The position numbers were made by a program, and so were the translations under genes. DNA of 64,000 nucleotides from Burkholderiales bacterium (GTDB taxonomy: Bacteria > Pseudomonadota > Gammaproteobacteria > Burkholderiales > Burkholderiaceae_C). Numbering within the stretch: position 1 is the first letter of the stretch; every line of letters starts with the position of its first letter. The stretch is taken from assembly GCA_003963075.1 (NCBI GenBank), contig RXJV01000121.1, positions 35,104-99,103 on the forward strand, written 5' to 3'. The notes below the pieces were generated by a model. The model had not been told where the DNA came from and did no database searches. It saw nothing but the letters and a program-made list of their open reading frames with translations. Of the stretch, positions 16,551 through 25,155 are shown piece after piece.

Positions 16551-17192
16551 TCAGCTGATCGAGCGTGCCGACAGCACGGGGAAGAGCTTGATCAGCCCGT
16601 CGCTGAACAGCTCGACGGCCAATGCGGCGAGGATCAGGCCCATCAGCCGGGTCATGATGCTGATGCCGGTCTGGCCCAGCGCCTTGGCGATCTTGCTGCT
16701 GGCCGAGAAGGTCGCGAAGGTCACTGCCGCCACCACGACGCCATAGCCGCACAGCACGGCCAGCTCCCACCAGTGGCGGGTCTTGTCGGCGTAGATGACC
16801 ATGGTGGAGATCGTGGCCGGGCCGGTCAGCAGGGGGATGGCCAGCGGCACGACGGCGATGCTGGCGCCGGCGTCCACCTTGCTGGAGCCCTCGGACACGT
16901 CTTCCTTGCGCGCCTCGGCCGGCTGGGCGTTGAGCATCTGCAGCGAGCTGATCAGCAGCAGGCAGCCGCCGCCCACCTGGAAGCTTGCCAGAGAGATGCT
17001 GAAGAACTCGATGATCCTCAAGCCGAACAGCGCGGACAGCGCGATCACGATGCCGGCGGTGCTCGCGCTGACCCAGATGGTCTTGCGGCGCTGCTCGCGG
17101 GTGAAGCTGCTCGTGAAGTGGATGAAGAAGGGGACCACGCCGACAGGGTTGACGATGGCCAGCAGCGCAACGAGGGGCTTGTAGATGTCCAT
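16551..17192 (-). CDS. MarC/YchE-family integral membrane protein
   Basis: A 213-residue inner-membrane protein with six predicted helices. The diagnostic N-terminal segment is ALLAIVNPVGVVPFF and the second half has the matching repeat VPLAIPLLTGPATISTM, the internal duplication of the MarC family. The central loop is acidic. The biochemical role is unknown; early links to multiple antibiotic resistance in E. coli were not upheld. It is followed by the GMC gene cluster but separated by about 140 bases, and the upstream gene runs in the same direction 40 bases away. Confidence 0.92.
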   Translation of the reverse strand: MDIYKPLVALLAIVNPVGVVPFFIHFTSSFTREQRRKTIWVSASTAGIVIALSALFGLRIIEFFSISLASFQVGGGCLLLISSLQMLNAQPAEARKEDVSEGSSKVDAGASIAVVPLAIPLLTGPATISTMVIYADKTRHWWELAVLCGYGVVVAAVTFATFSASSKIAKALGQTGISIMTRLMGLILAALAVELFSDGLIKLFPVLSARSIS

Positions 17193-17232
17193 GGCGGGTG
17201 ATTGTGGCGGGTGGCCCGGCCCTGCGGCGGCT

Positions 17233-18009
17233 TCAGCGCGCTTGCGCGAGCTCGCACAGATAGTCCAGCCCCGCCGCGCCCCGTGCGCCCCACCAGCTCA
17301 GCAGCTCGCCATCCACGAGCTGCACCCGGGCCTGCGGGCACAGGGCCTGCGCTTCGGCCAGGTGCTCGGGGCCGAAGCGGTAGGGCTCGGAGCTGAGCAG
17401 CACGCGGTCGATCTGCCGCAGCCAGGGCTCGCTGCCGGTCAGCGCCGGGTAGCGGCCGGCGCCGTGTTCGCCGCCGAGCAGGTCGGGCCAGGTCTGCCAG
17501 CCGGCTTCGGCCAGCAGCGTCGAGATGTAGGTATCGCGCGCCACCGTCATCCAGGGCTCGCGCCAGATCAGGTAGAGCACCCGCTCGCCCGGCCAGGCCT
17601 GCTGGCGGCAGCGCGCCAGTGCGGCGGCGAACTCGGCGGACAGGGCCGCTGCGCGTTCGTTGACGCCGGGCACGTTGGCGAAGGCGGCGCGCAACTGCTC
17701 GAACAGCGCGAGGTTGTCCTCGGGGCGGGTCGGGTGGGTGACGATGAGCTCGGGCACGAACTCGCGCAGCGCCTCGGCCGTCTCGCGGCGGTTCTCGTCG
17801 ATGTTGACGACGACATGCGTCGGCGCGAGGCGGCGCAGCTTGTCGAGGTTCACGTCCTTGGTGCCGCCGACCTTGGGCACCGCCCGGACCGCGTCCGCCG
17901 GATGGATGCAGAAGCCGGTGCGCGCCACCAGGCAGGGCCCCAGGCCCAGGGCCACCAGCGTTTCGGTGGCGCTGGGCACCAGCGACGCGATGCGTGGCGC
18001 CGCCGTCAT
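17233..18009 (-). CDS. BtuF-like periplasmic-binding-fold protein without signal peptide
   Basis: A 258-residue protein of the helical-backbone metal receptor / cobalamin-binding (BtuF) fold. It opens directly with the first strand, RIASLVPSATETLVALGLG, with no signal peptide, so it should be cytoplasmic unless mis-started. The HIGH-like GFCIHP segment and a VPKVGGTKDVNLDKLRRLAPTHV block fit the family. A WREPWMTVARDTYIS segment fits too. There is no BtuC or BtuD nearby. Its start overlaps the stop of the upstream membrane protein gene (ATGA), so the two are co-translated. Cytoplasmic homologues are common and their ligand is unknown. Confidence 0.82.
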   Translation of the reverse strand: MTAAPRIASLVPSATETLVALGLGPCLVARTGFCIHPADAVRAVPKVGGTKDVNLDKLRRLAPTHVVVNIDENRRETAEALREFVPELIVTHPTRPEDNLALFEQLRAAFANVPGVNERAAALSAEFAAALARCRQQAWPGERVLYLIWREPWMTVARDTYISTLLAEAGWQTWPDLLGGEHGAGRYPALTGSEPWLRQIDRVLLSSEPYRFGPEHLAEAQALCPQARVQLVDGELLSWWGARGAAGLDYLCELAQAR

Positions 18010-18905
18010 CGCGGCTCGGTCAGCGCGAGGTAGACCGCGCAGCAGCCGCGCAGCCAGACCAGGGTCGGCAGCACCAGGGCCAGCGCGAACACCACGCCGC
18101 CGCCGATCAATGCCGCCAGGCCGAGGTTGCCACCCTGCAGCGGCACGCCGCTGGCACCCAGGGCGCGTGGGCCCAGGCCCATGACGCCGGCCAGCAGCTG
18201 GCGCGCCGGCAGCTCGACACCGCCACCGAGGATGGCCAGGCTCGCCAGCAACTGGCTGCCGCTGACGATGACGAAGCTGACCGCCGCGGTCGCCAGCGCC
18301 ACGAGCAGATAGACCAAGGCCATCAGCAGGGCGGTCTCGGGCAGGTCGCGCCGCAGCCGTTCGCGCAGGAAGCGCAGCACGCCGGCGTTGGGGCCGCCGG
18401 CCCAGACGGCGGGCCCGGCGAGCGGGCCGACCAGCATGACGAGCACGAAGCTGATGCCGCCCAGCATCAGCACGCCCGCCGGCAGCACGATGGCCAGCAG
18501 CGGCGCACCGACCGCCGGGAGATGGGTTGCCCGCAGCAGGCCGGCCAGCACCGCCACCGCCATGCCGGCCAGCAACACGCAGGCCAGCAGGGCGAGCAGC
18601 ACGCGATGACCGCAGCGCAGCGCGTCCAGCAGGGCGTCCTGGGGGTCGCGCACCGGCAGCGCCCGTGCCTGGTCCATCAGCATCAGGCCGGTGGCATTGA
18701 CGCTGAAAAAGGCGACAGCCAGCGCCAGGCCCATCCACAGCGCGCTGATCAGCTCGTCGCCGCGCAGCAGCGCCGACTGCGCCGAGGCGAGCATCAGCCC
18801 GGCCATGCAAAAACCGGCCAGCAGGCCGTAGAGCGCGCGCAGATTGCGCACGGCGTCGATGCTGGACAGGACGCGGGCGAGGGCGGGAAGCAGCGGAATC
18901 GTCAT
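18006..18905 (-). CDS. Multi-spanning membrane protein of unknown function
   Basis: A 299-residue hydrophobic protein with about six to seven predicted membrane helices and short charged loops (for example RERLRRDLPETA). No family was recognised. The ATG at 18905 starts MTIPLLPALARVLSS; longer frames upstream would run through the intergenic region and are rejected. It overlaps the downstream BtuF-like gene by four bases. The pair may form a cytoplasmic sensor plus membrane partner, but this is inference. Confidence 0.7.
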   Translation of the reverse strand: MTIPLLPALARVLSSIDAVRNLRALYGLLAGFCMAGLMLASAQSALLRGDELISALWMGLALAVAFFSVNATGLMLMDQARALPVRDPQDALLDALRCGHRVLLALLACVLLAGMAVAVLAGLLRATHLPAVGAPLLAIVLPAGVLMLGGISFVLVMLVGPLAGPAVWAGGPNAGVLRFLRERLRRDLPETALLMALVYLLVALATAAVSFVIVSGSQLLASLAILGGGVELPARQLLAGVMGLGPRALGASGVPLQGGNLGLAALIGGGVVFALALVLPTLVWLRGCCAVYLALTEPR

Positions 18906-19090
18906 CGGGGCGGCATGGTATCGATGACGCCGCCATGAGAGGCGGGCATCGACAGGGTTTGTGCTAGCTCGGAAAAACAACAGTCCTCGGAGTGCCTTCC
19001 CGCAATTCTTGACCCCGCCACCATAATTGATCGCCTGTGTCTGGACGCCGCACCTTCGCTTGAATGGTTCACGATGGGTTGAAGCTCCAC

Positions 19091-19130
19091 ATGGTTTTTT
19101 GGTTTTGAGTAGAGAAGGGCTTCCCCATGG
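19091..19130 (+). promoter_or_regulatory. T-rich leader and occluded ribosome binding site of the RRM gene
   Basis: The 221-base gap before the RRM gene ends in a T-rich stretch (19091-19107) followed by a ribosome binding site GAAGGG (19114-19119) seven bases from the ATG. The GGG of that site can pair with CCC immediately after it across a CTT loop, and the start codon sits inside TTCCCCATGGGAA. This could hide the site at some temperatures, as in cold-inducible RRM genes. The pairing is seen; the regulatory role is inferred. An upstream TTGACC at 19010 may be part of the promoter, but no matching -10 element is convincing. Confidence 0.4.
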
Positions 19131-19630
19131 GAAACAAGCTTTATGTGGGCAATCTGGCCTACAGCGTGCGTGACGAATCGTTGCAAGAAGCGTTTGGTCA
19201 GTTTGGTACGGTGACCTCCGCAAAGGTCATGATGGACCGTGAAACCGGCCGCTCCAAGGGTTTCGGCTTTGTCGAAATGGGCTCGGATGCCGAGGCGCAA
19301 GCCGCCATCAACGGCATGAACGGCCAGGCCCTGGAAGGCCGTGCCATCGTCGTGAACGAGGCTCGTCCGCGTGAAGAGCGCCCGGGCGGCTTTGGCGGCG
19401 GCGGCCGTGGCGGCTTCGGCGGCGGTGGTGGTTACGGCGGCGGTGGCGGCGGCCGCTCCGGCGGTGGCGGCTACGGCGGCGGTGGTGGCGGCGGCTACGG
19501 CGGTGGCGGCGGTGGCCGCTCCGGTGGTGGCGGCTACGGCGGCGGCGGTGGCGGCTACGGCGGTGGCGGCGGTGGCCGCCCCGGTGGCGGCGGTGGCTAC
19601 GGCGGCGGTGGCCGTTCCGGCGGCTACTGA
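19127..19630 (+). CDS. Glycine-rich RRM RNA-binding protein
   Basis: A 167-residue RNA-binding protein. One RNA recognition motif fills residues 3-80, with RNP2 LYVGNL (5-10) and RNP1 KGFGFVE (44-50). The rest is a low-complexity Gly/Tyr/Arg tail of GGGGYGGGGGG-RSGG units. Family members in cyanobacteria and beta- and gammaproteobacteria act as RNA chaperones and are often cold-induced. The tail is encoded by near-repeated GGCGGTGGC DNA, so its length is likely to vary among strains. A strong terminator follows 27 bases after the stop, making it monocistronic. Confidence 0.95.
   Translation: MGNKLYVGNLAYSVRDESLQEAFGQFGTVTSAKVMMDRETGRSKGFGFVEMGSDAEAQAAINGMNGQALEGRAIVVNEARPREERPGGFGGGGRGGFGGGGGYGGGGGGRSGGGGYGGGGGGGYGGGGGGRSGGGGYGGGGGGYGGGGGGRPGGGGGYGGGGRSGGY
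19384..19627 (+). repeat. Glycine-codon low-complexity repeat tract
   Basis: The 3' half of the RRM gene consists of imperfect GGCGGTGGC-type units coding Gly with periodic Tyr, Arg and Ser. The opposite strand has long spurious open frames as a result. Units of RSGGGGYGGGG recur three times with small differences, indicating expansion by slippage or recombination. Confidence 0.85.
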
Positions 19631-19656
19631 TCCCCTGGCCTTCGGGCATCAATGAA

Positions 19657-19687
19657 CAAGGCGCCTTCGGGCGCCTTGTGCGTTTCT
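19657..19687 (+). terminator. Rho-independent terminator after the RRM gene
   Basis: A perfect nine-base stem (CAAGGCGCC and GGCGCCTTG) closed by a TTCG tetraloop is followed by TGCGTTTCT. It lies 27 bases past the RRM stop and before the 3' end of the convergent outer-membrane protein gene, so it may serve both directions. The T tract is short, but stem and loop are very stable. Confidence 0.85.
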
Positions 19688-19724
19688 GGCCTGCCTGCGC
19701 GGCGCGCGCGCCGGATCGCGCGCC

Positions 19725-22025
19725 TCAGTAGCCGACGCTGGCCTTGGCGAACAGCTCGCTTGACCGCAGCGCGCCGGGCTGGCCCTGGCTGGCGTTGAAC
19801 CCCAGGCTCAGCACCCGCGCGATGCCCAGGCGGTGCTGGAACATCACGGACAGCACCCGCCCGCTCTCTTGCTGGGCCGCGAGGCCGGCGTCCGCGTCGG
19901 CGCGGCGCGTGAAGCGAGTGCGCTGGTGGATGAGGCGCAGCGAATCACGCGGGCTCAGGTGCAGCACCAGCAGGGTCTGCGCGCTGCGGTCGGTGAAGGC
20001 GCGACGGCCATCGGGCGAGTTCACCCAGCCCAGCGCGAGCCGCTGGTCCAGTTCCAGCCACCAGCCGCCCGGCAGGGGCGTGCGCCACTGGGCCTGCCCA
20101 TGCCCCTGGGCGCCTGGCCCGACGCGGTCGGCTTCGACGTCCAGCCGCCGGCCCCATTCCAGCTCGGCATTCACCAGGGTCAGCAGCTCGCCCGGGTTGG
20201 ACTCGAAGCCCAGCAGCAGGGTGCGCGTGGCATGCAGCGCGCCGCCGTTGCGGGCGCGGTGGCTGTCCAGGCCGACATGACCCCAGACGCCGGTGTTGCG
20301 TGCGGCGGAGAACCAGAAGCCGGGCTGCAACTGGCGGTCGACGACCTGCCCGGCCGCCACACCGAGCAGTGGGTCGGCCAGCGTGCGGGTTTCCTGCAGC
20401 TTCAGCTGGGCTTCGCGCTCGTGCAGGTCCAGGCCCGCGAGCTCGCGCGGCCCCAGGCGCAGAGCGCCAAAGGCGGTGGCGCGGCGCACGCCGCTCTGGC
20501 TGACGAAGCCGTTGTCATTGGCAAAGCGCGGGCTGATCTGCTCCAGGTTGACATGGGCCGCCCACTGGGCATCGCGGTGGCGCCAGCCGACCCAGGCCCG
20601 GTGGCCGCGGTCGCTGCCGACCCGCTGCACCCGGCCGTCGTCGTCCAGGCCCAGCGTCGTGGACGACAGCAGCAGATGGCCGCGCCACTGGTCGCTGTCG
20701 CCGGCCCGCCAGACCGCGTCGCTGCCCGCGACCTGGGTGATCAGTCCCTGGCCGAAATCGCGCAGCGACACCAGGCCCGCCAGGCCCACGGAGTCGAGCT
20801 GCAGGCGGCCGCGCGCGAAGCTCGCCAGCGAGCCGGGCGGCTGCACGCCCCGGCGCGTGGAGAACGCACCGGCCCGCAGCAGCGCGCCACCGCCGGCATC
20901 GCGCAGATGCAGGGCCGTGGCCTCGGCGTCGGCGCCGCGCCAGGTGGCGCGCAGGCCCCAGTCGGGGTCGGTGATGGCGCGGCTGTAGAAGGCCGCCAGG
21001 CTGCGGTTCTCGCCGGAGTCATCGGGCTGTGTCGGGCCGACGACATCGGCGCTCTCCAGGAAGAAGGGGCGCTTCTCGGGCACGCTCAGCGCGAAGCGGG
21101 TGTTGCCGGCGAGCTGGGGCTCATCGAGTTCCACCTGCGAGAAGTCGGGGTTGAGCGTGGCGTCGATGACCCAGTCGGCGCGCGGCCGCCACTTGATCTC
21201 GGCGCCCAGCGAGGCCTTGCGCGAACGCCGGCTGCCCTCGGCATCGCTGCTGTTGCGCGTGCTGCGCAGCGTGAGCTCGGGCCGCAGCGACAGGAAGCTG
21301 CGCTCGCGCACCTGCTCCACCAGGTCGCCCAGGCCGTCCAGCGGCTGCAGCTCGGCGATGAAGCTCAAGGCATCCTTGGTCAAGGCCGGGGTGCTGACGT
21401 CGAGCCGGCGGTCTTCGCGCGGGATGTTGCGTGCGATCAGCAGGCGCCAGGGCGCGCCGTCGGCATGCGGGAAGCGCAGCGCGGCCAGCGGCCAGCGCAG
21501 CTCGACGCTGTAGCCGTCCGGCAGCAGGGCCGCGGCGGCCTCGACGTCGAAGTCGGGGGCCGAGTCGTCGCCGTCGTCCTCGGCACTGAAGAGACCGTCT
21601 TCGATCGTGCCGGCCGCGCTGACGCGCACGAACTGGGCGCTGCGGCGGTGGCCGACCGGGTCGATATAGACCGCGACGAAGTCCTGGTCGCCCTTGACCT
21701 GGTCGCGCCGGGCCAGCGGTGCACGGATGCGCTCGGGGGCCGGGTCCCAGGCGCGGATGCCAAACACCAGGGCGTCCTCGGTGACCAGCACCTGCACCGT
21801 GGTGCGCCAACGCGCAGCCTGCTTGTCGACCGGCAGGAATTGCACGAAATGCTCGTAGACGGGCGCGCGCTGCCAGGCCGGGTCGTCGAGCCGGCCGTCG
21901 ATGACCGGCGGCGCCTCGTTGGCTGGCAGGCGCAGCGCGGTGGGGTTGGCCAGGGGCGCGGTGTGCGCGGGTGCGCCCAGCGCGAGGCCCAGGGCGAAGC
22001 CCAGGCCACAGAGGCGGAGTGTCAT
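19725..22025 (-). CDS. Outer-membrane protein with CBM9-like domain and DUF5916 beta-barrel
   Basis: A 766-residue exported protein. A signal peptide (cleavage near AHT-AP) precedes a CBM9-like sandwich domain (about 40-230; VIDGRLDDPAWQRA at its start, then VFGIRAWDPAPERI). The remaining 500 residues are rich in alternating beta strands, contain EKRPFFLESADVV, and end in an aromatic residue (ASVGY). The arrangement matches the DUF5916 family. Its role is unestablished; carbohydrate binding at the cell surface is plausible but unproven. It is convergent with the RRM gene and lies 209 bases downstream of the ECF sigma factor on the same strand. Confidence 0.82.
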   Translation of the reverse strand: MTLRLCGLGFALGLALGAPAHTAPLANPTALRLPANEAPPVIDGRLDDPAWQRAPVYEHFVQFLPVDKQAARWRTTVQVLVTEDALVFGIRAWDPAPERIRAPLARRDQVKGDQDFVAVYIDPVGHRRSAQFVRVSAAGTIEDGLFSAEDDGDDSAPDFDVEAAAALLPDGYSVELRWPLAALRFPHADGAPWRLLIARNIPREDRRLDVSTPALTKDALSFIAELQPLDGLGDLVEQVRERSFLSLRPELTLRSTRNSSDAEGSRRSRKASLGAEIKWRPRADWVIDATLNPDFSQVELDEPQLAGNTRFALSVPEKRPFFLESADVVGPTQPDDSGENRSLAAFYSRAITDPDWGLRATWRGADAEATALHLRDAGGGALLRAGAFSTRRGVQPPGSLASFARGRLQLDSVGLAGLVSLRDFGQGLITQVAGSDAVWRAGDSDQWRGHLLLSSTTLGLDDDGRVQRVGSDRGHRAWVGWRHRDAQWAAHVNLEQISPRFANDNGFVSQSGVRRATAFGALRLGPRELAGLDLHEREAQLKLQETRTLADPLLGVAAGQVVDRQLQPGFWFSAARNTGVWGHVGLDSHRARNGGALHATRTLLLGFESNPGELLTLVNAELEWGRRLDVEADRVGPGAQGHGQAQWRTPLPGGWWLELDQRLALGWVNSPDGRRAFTDRSAQTLLVLHLSPRDSLRLIHQRTRFTRRADADAGLAAQQESGRVLSVMFQHRLGIARVLSLGFNASQGQPGALRSSELFAKASVGY

Positions 22026-22112
22026 GGCGAAACGGAATGTGGGCCGCGATGCGGGCGGCCGCGAGGATCGAGCGGGGCCGCACCTTGCAGCGCAGCGGGC
22101 AGCCGGCGGGCG

Positions 22113-22134
22113 GCACTGACGGCGTCGTCAGTGC
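22113..22134. repeat. Perfect nine-base hairpin in the gap before the outer-membrane gene
   Basis: GCACTGACG and CGTCAGTGC form a perfect stem around GCGT. It lies in the 209-base gap between the sigma factor stop and the outer-membrane protein start. Neither side carries a T tract, so it is a weak terminator candidate; an attenuator or operator is equally possible. Confidence 0.45.
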
Positions 22135-22234
22135 GGGGGCGTTAGCAGGGGTGAAGCACCTGGGCCATGGGGTCCTCCTTCGCCGCCGTGTCGGTCGGCA
22201 TTGGGCATGAAGGCGCGCAGTGTAGCCAGTGGCC

Positions 22235-22762
22235 TCAGGCGCCGCCAAGGCGTGACTTCAGCCACGCGCGCGCGGCCACCCAATCGCGCTTGACGGTGGC
22301 GGGCGAGCAGCCCAGCGCGTCGGCGATCTCCTCCACCTCCAGCCCACCGAAGTAGCGCATCTCAACGACGCGGGCGGCCCGTTCGTCGAGCTGGGCGAAT
22401 TCTTCGAGTGCGCGGTGCAGGTCCAGCAGCTCCAGCGGTGCCGCCGCCGCATCGTCGGCCACCCACTCTGCGGCGGACAGCGTGACGAGTTCGGCGCTGC
22501 GCTTGTCGGCAGCGCGAGCCAGGGCGTGATCGACGAGGATGCGCCGCATCATCGTCGCGGCCATGGCCAGGAAGTGGCCGCGGCCCTGCCACTGGTCCAG
22601 CCGCTGGGCCGCCAGGCGCTCGTAGGCGGCGTGGGTCAGTGACGTGGCCGACAGCGTATGGCCCGGCCGCTCGTGGCGCAGCCGCCCGCGGGCGAGCTGG
22701 CGCAACTCGGCATACAGCTCGGCGAACAGCGCGTCGGTGTTTGCATCCTTGTGGGCGTCCAT
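22235..22762 (-). CDS. ECF-like sigma factor (Sig-70_X6 type)
   Basis: A 175-residue RNA polymerase sigma factor of the subgroup often found beside Ser/Thr kinases. Region 2 includes LRQLARGRLRHERPGHTLSATSLTHAAYERL and the following GHFLAMAATMMRRILVDHA block. Region 4 has MRYFGGLEVEEIADALGCSPATVKRDW, the helix-turn-helix for -35 recognition. There is no anti-sigma factor nearby; in this group the kinase may supply control. The start is only 23 bases from the divergent kinase start, and both starts lie in one perfect inverted repeat. Confidence 0.92.
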   Translation of the reverse strand: MDAHKDANTDALFAELYAELRQLARGRLRHERPGHTLSATSLTHAAYERLAAQRLDQWQGRGHFLAMAATMMRRILVDHALARAADKRSAELVTLSAAEWVADDAAAAPLELLDLHRALEEFAQLDERAARVVEMRYFGGLEVEEIADALGCSPATVKRDWVAARAWLKSRLGGA

Positions 22763-22789
22763 CGCACGCGAGGATAGTGCGTGCGATGG
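22759..22789. promoter_or_regulatory. Inverted repeat spanning both divergent start codons
   Basis: CCATCGCACGC (22759-22769) and GCGTGCGATGG (22779-22789) are perfect 11-base inverted copies around a nine-base spacer. The sigma factor ATG (22762-22760) and kinase ATG (22786-22788) occupy symmetric positions within it. Both transcripts would therefore begin with almost the same sequence, and each promoter must lie inside the opposite gene unless transcripts are leaderless. It could act as an operator or as a translational control hairpin. Confidence 0.65.
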
Positions 22790-25062
22790 ATGCTGCTGCG
22801 CGTTGGAACCAAGTCAGGGCCCTGTTCGAGGGAGCCCTGGGCCAGCCCGTCGATGAACGTGACGCCTGGCTCGACGCCCAGGCAGTCGACGCCAGCGTGC
22901 GCGCGGAAGCAAGCGCGCTGCTGGCCCAGGCGACCACCGGCGCTGCGGATCTGCCCGAGCCCGTTTGGGCGGCGGCCCTGGCGGCGCCCAAGCAGCTCGG
23001 CGCCTGGGCACTGGTCGAGCGGATCGGTGCGGGCGGCATGGGCGAGGTCTGGCGAGCACGCCGTGCCGATGGCCGCTACGAGGCCGATGCGGCCGTCAAG
23101 CTGCTGCGTGCGGGTCTGGACGGCACCGCCTTCGCCCAACGCTTCGCGCTCGAGCAGCGTGTGCTGGCGCAGATGCAGCATCCGCATATCGCCCGCCTGC
23201 TCGATGCCGGCCTCGGGCCCCGCGGGCGGCCTTACCTGGTGATGGAGTTCGTGCCCGGGCGACCGATCGACGAGGCCCTGCGAGGTGGCACAGAGCGCGA
23301 GGTCATCGAGTGTTTTCTGCAGCTGACCGACGCCGTCTCACATGCCCATCGAAAGCTCGTGGTGCACCGTGACATCAAGCCGGGCAATGTGATGGTCGAC
23401 GCTGAAGGCCAGGTCAAGCTGCTGGATTTCGGCATCGCCAAGGCCCTGGATCCGACCGGGCCCGGTTCGGCAAACGAAGCCACTGTGTTCGAGCAGCGCC
23501 CCTTCACGCCGGCCTATGCCAGCCCCGAGCAGGTGCTCGGCGAGCCTGTCACGACGGCCACCGACACCTACGCCCTCGGCGTGTTGCTGTACCGGCTGCT
23601 CACCGGCCAGGCGCCCTACGGCCGCGACGCGGCGACGCCGGCGGCACTCGGCCGCGCGATCCTCGACGAGGCACCGCAGCCGCCGGACCTGGCCCCCGAC
23701 CTGGCCACCATCCTGCTCAAGGCCCTGGCCAAGCCGGTGGACGAGCGCTATGCCAGCGTCGACGCCTTCGCGGCCGACCTGCGCCGCTACCTGGGCGGCT
23801 ACCCGGTCAGCGCGCGGCGGCCGACACGGGTGGAGCGCGCAGTCAAGTTCATCCGGCGCAACCCGCTGGCCTCGGGCCTGGTGGTGCTGTCGACGGTGTC
23901 GGTGCTTGGCGGCACCGGAGCGGCGCTGTGGCAGGCGCGCAAGGCGGAGCAGCGTCTCGCCAGCGTCAAGCAGATCACGCGGGACGCGGTCTTCCACTTC
24001 GGCGATGCCGTGACCTATGTGCCTGGCGGCATGGCCATCAAGGCCGACCTGCTGCAGCAGATGGTGGGCACGCTGGACCGCCTGTCCGAAGTGGGCAGCG
24101 ACGACGCCGAACTGCGGGCCGGCGCCGCCATGGCCTATGCCAAGCTGGCCGACATCGAGTTCAACGACACCTCGGCCAGCCTGTCGCGCCGCGAGCAGGG
24201 CGCGGCCCACGCGGCACGGGCACTGGCGCTGGGCGCTTCGGTCGTCGAAGAGCGGCTGGGCGATGCCGAGTTCATGATCTGGTACGTCCGGGCGGTGGAG
24301 TCTTCGGCGCGGTCCGAGCGGGCCCAGGGTCGGGCCGCCGCGGGCCTGGCCCTGCTGCAGCCGGTGCTGCCGCTGCTGGACCGCGCGGTGGCCGCGCTGA
24401 AGCACCCGGGCGTGGGCGAGGACAGGCGCAGCCTGCAGCTCGAACATGCCCGCGCCCTGCACCTGCGCTCGCAGTTCCTGTTCAAGCCCGGCGGCGTTCA
24501 CGTGGACCGGCCCCAGGACGCCCTGGGCGACCTGGCCCAGGCACGCCGTGAGCTGTTGGCGCTGGAAGCCGAGGCCCACCATGCGGAGCTGGTCTATGTG
24601 CTGGGTTCGGTGGACGGCGCCGAGGCCCTGGTGCGGGCCGAACGGGGCGAGCTGCCCGACGCGGTGCGGCTGGGGCGCGAGGCCCTGCAGCGGCGCGAGG
24701 CCGTCGTGCGCGAGCTGCCGCAGGACGTGGAGTACCGCGATGCCCTGGTCACCGAGGCCATCAACCTCGGCAAGATCCTGCTGCGCCTGCCCGACCGCCA
24801 CGGTGCCGCCGAAGCGCTGCAGGCCACCACCCGGGGCTGGGAGATGAACCTGGTGCTGCTGCGGGAGCATGCGCAGGATGCGCACAGCAACTGGGCGGCG
24901 CGCCTGCCGGTGCTGGCCGTCCACCATGCACGGGCCCTGCTGGCCAACGGCCAGTCGGTGTCGGCCCTGGCCGTCATCCGGCGCGGCCTTGCCGCTGAGC
25001 CGGCCGCCGCGGTGCGGGAGGCCCTGGAGGCTTTGCTGCGCGAGGCCACGGCGGCGGCCTGA
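22786..25062 (+). CDS. Membrane Ser/Thr protein kinase with helical-repeat C-terminal domain
   Basis: A 758-residue Hanks-type kinase. After a 70-residue N-terminal segment the kinase domain has the Gly loop GAGGMGEV (81-88), Lys105, HRDIKPGN (194-201) and DFG (214-216), all intact. A single membrane helix follows at about 361-383. The remaining 370 residues are Ala/Leu/Arg-rich helices resembling degenerate TPR repeats (KLADIEFND, HLRSQFLFKPG), probably periplasmic. It is divergent from the ECF sigma factor, a pairing repeatedly seen in this kinase family, so the kinase may control that sigma factor. A CCCCGC/GCGGGG hairpin just after the stop (25070-25085) may end transcription. Confidence 0.9.
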   Translation: MDAAARWNQVRALFEGALGQPVDERDAWLDAQAVDASVRAEASALLAQATTGAADLPEPVWAAALAAPKQLGAWALVERIGAGGMGEVWRARRADGRYEADAAVKLLRAGLDGTAFAQRFALEQRVLAQMQHPHIARLLDAGLGPRGRPYLVMEFVPGRPIDEALRGGTEREVIECFLQLTDAVSHAHRKLVVHRDIKPGNVMVDAEGQVKLLDFGIAKALDPTGPGSANEATVFEQRPFTPAYASPEQVLGEPVTTATDTYALGVLLYRLLTGQAPYGRDAATPAALGRAILDEAPQPPDLAPDLATILLKALAKPVDERYASVDAFAADLRRYLGGYPVSARRPTRVERAVKFIRRNPLASGLVVLSTVSVLGGTGAALWQARKAEQRLASVKQITRDAVFHFGDAVTYVPGGMAIKADLLQQMVGTLDRLSEVGSDDAELRAGAAMAYAKLADIEFNDTSASLSRREQGAAHAARALALGASVVEERLGDAEFMIWYVRAVESSARSERAQGRAAAGLALLQPVLPLLDRAVAALKHPGVGEDRRSLQLEHARALHLRSQFLFKPGGVHVDRPQDALGDLAQARRELLALEAEAHHAELVYVLGSVDGAEALVRAERGELPDAVRLGREALQRREAVVRELPQDVEYRDALVTEAINLGKILLRLPDRHGAAEALQATTRGWEMNLVLLREHAQDAHSNWAARLPVLAVHHARALLANGQSVSALAVIRRGLAAEPAAAVREALEALLREATAAA

Positions 25063-25155
25063 CCGGCAGCCCCGCAAACGCGGGGGGCGGGTGTGAGCCG
25101 TCGCGCTGCTCGGCGCCGCGTAAACCAACAGGTCCACCCTTATGGAAGTGATGCC

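Noticed and set aside
19308..19655. His/Arg-rich frames on the minus strand of the RRM tail
   Set aside because: They are shadows of the Gly-codon repeat.
25069..25086. CCCCGC/GCGGGG hairpin after the kinase as a terminator
   Set aside because: Stem is only six pairs and there is no T tract; mentioned with the kinase, not listed alone.
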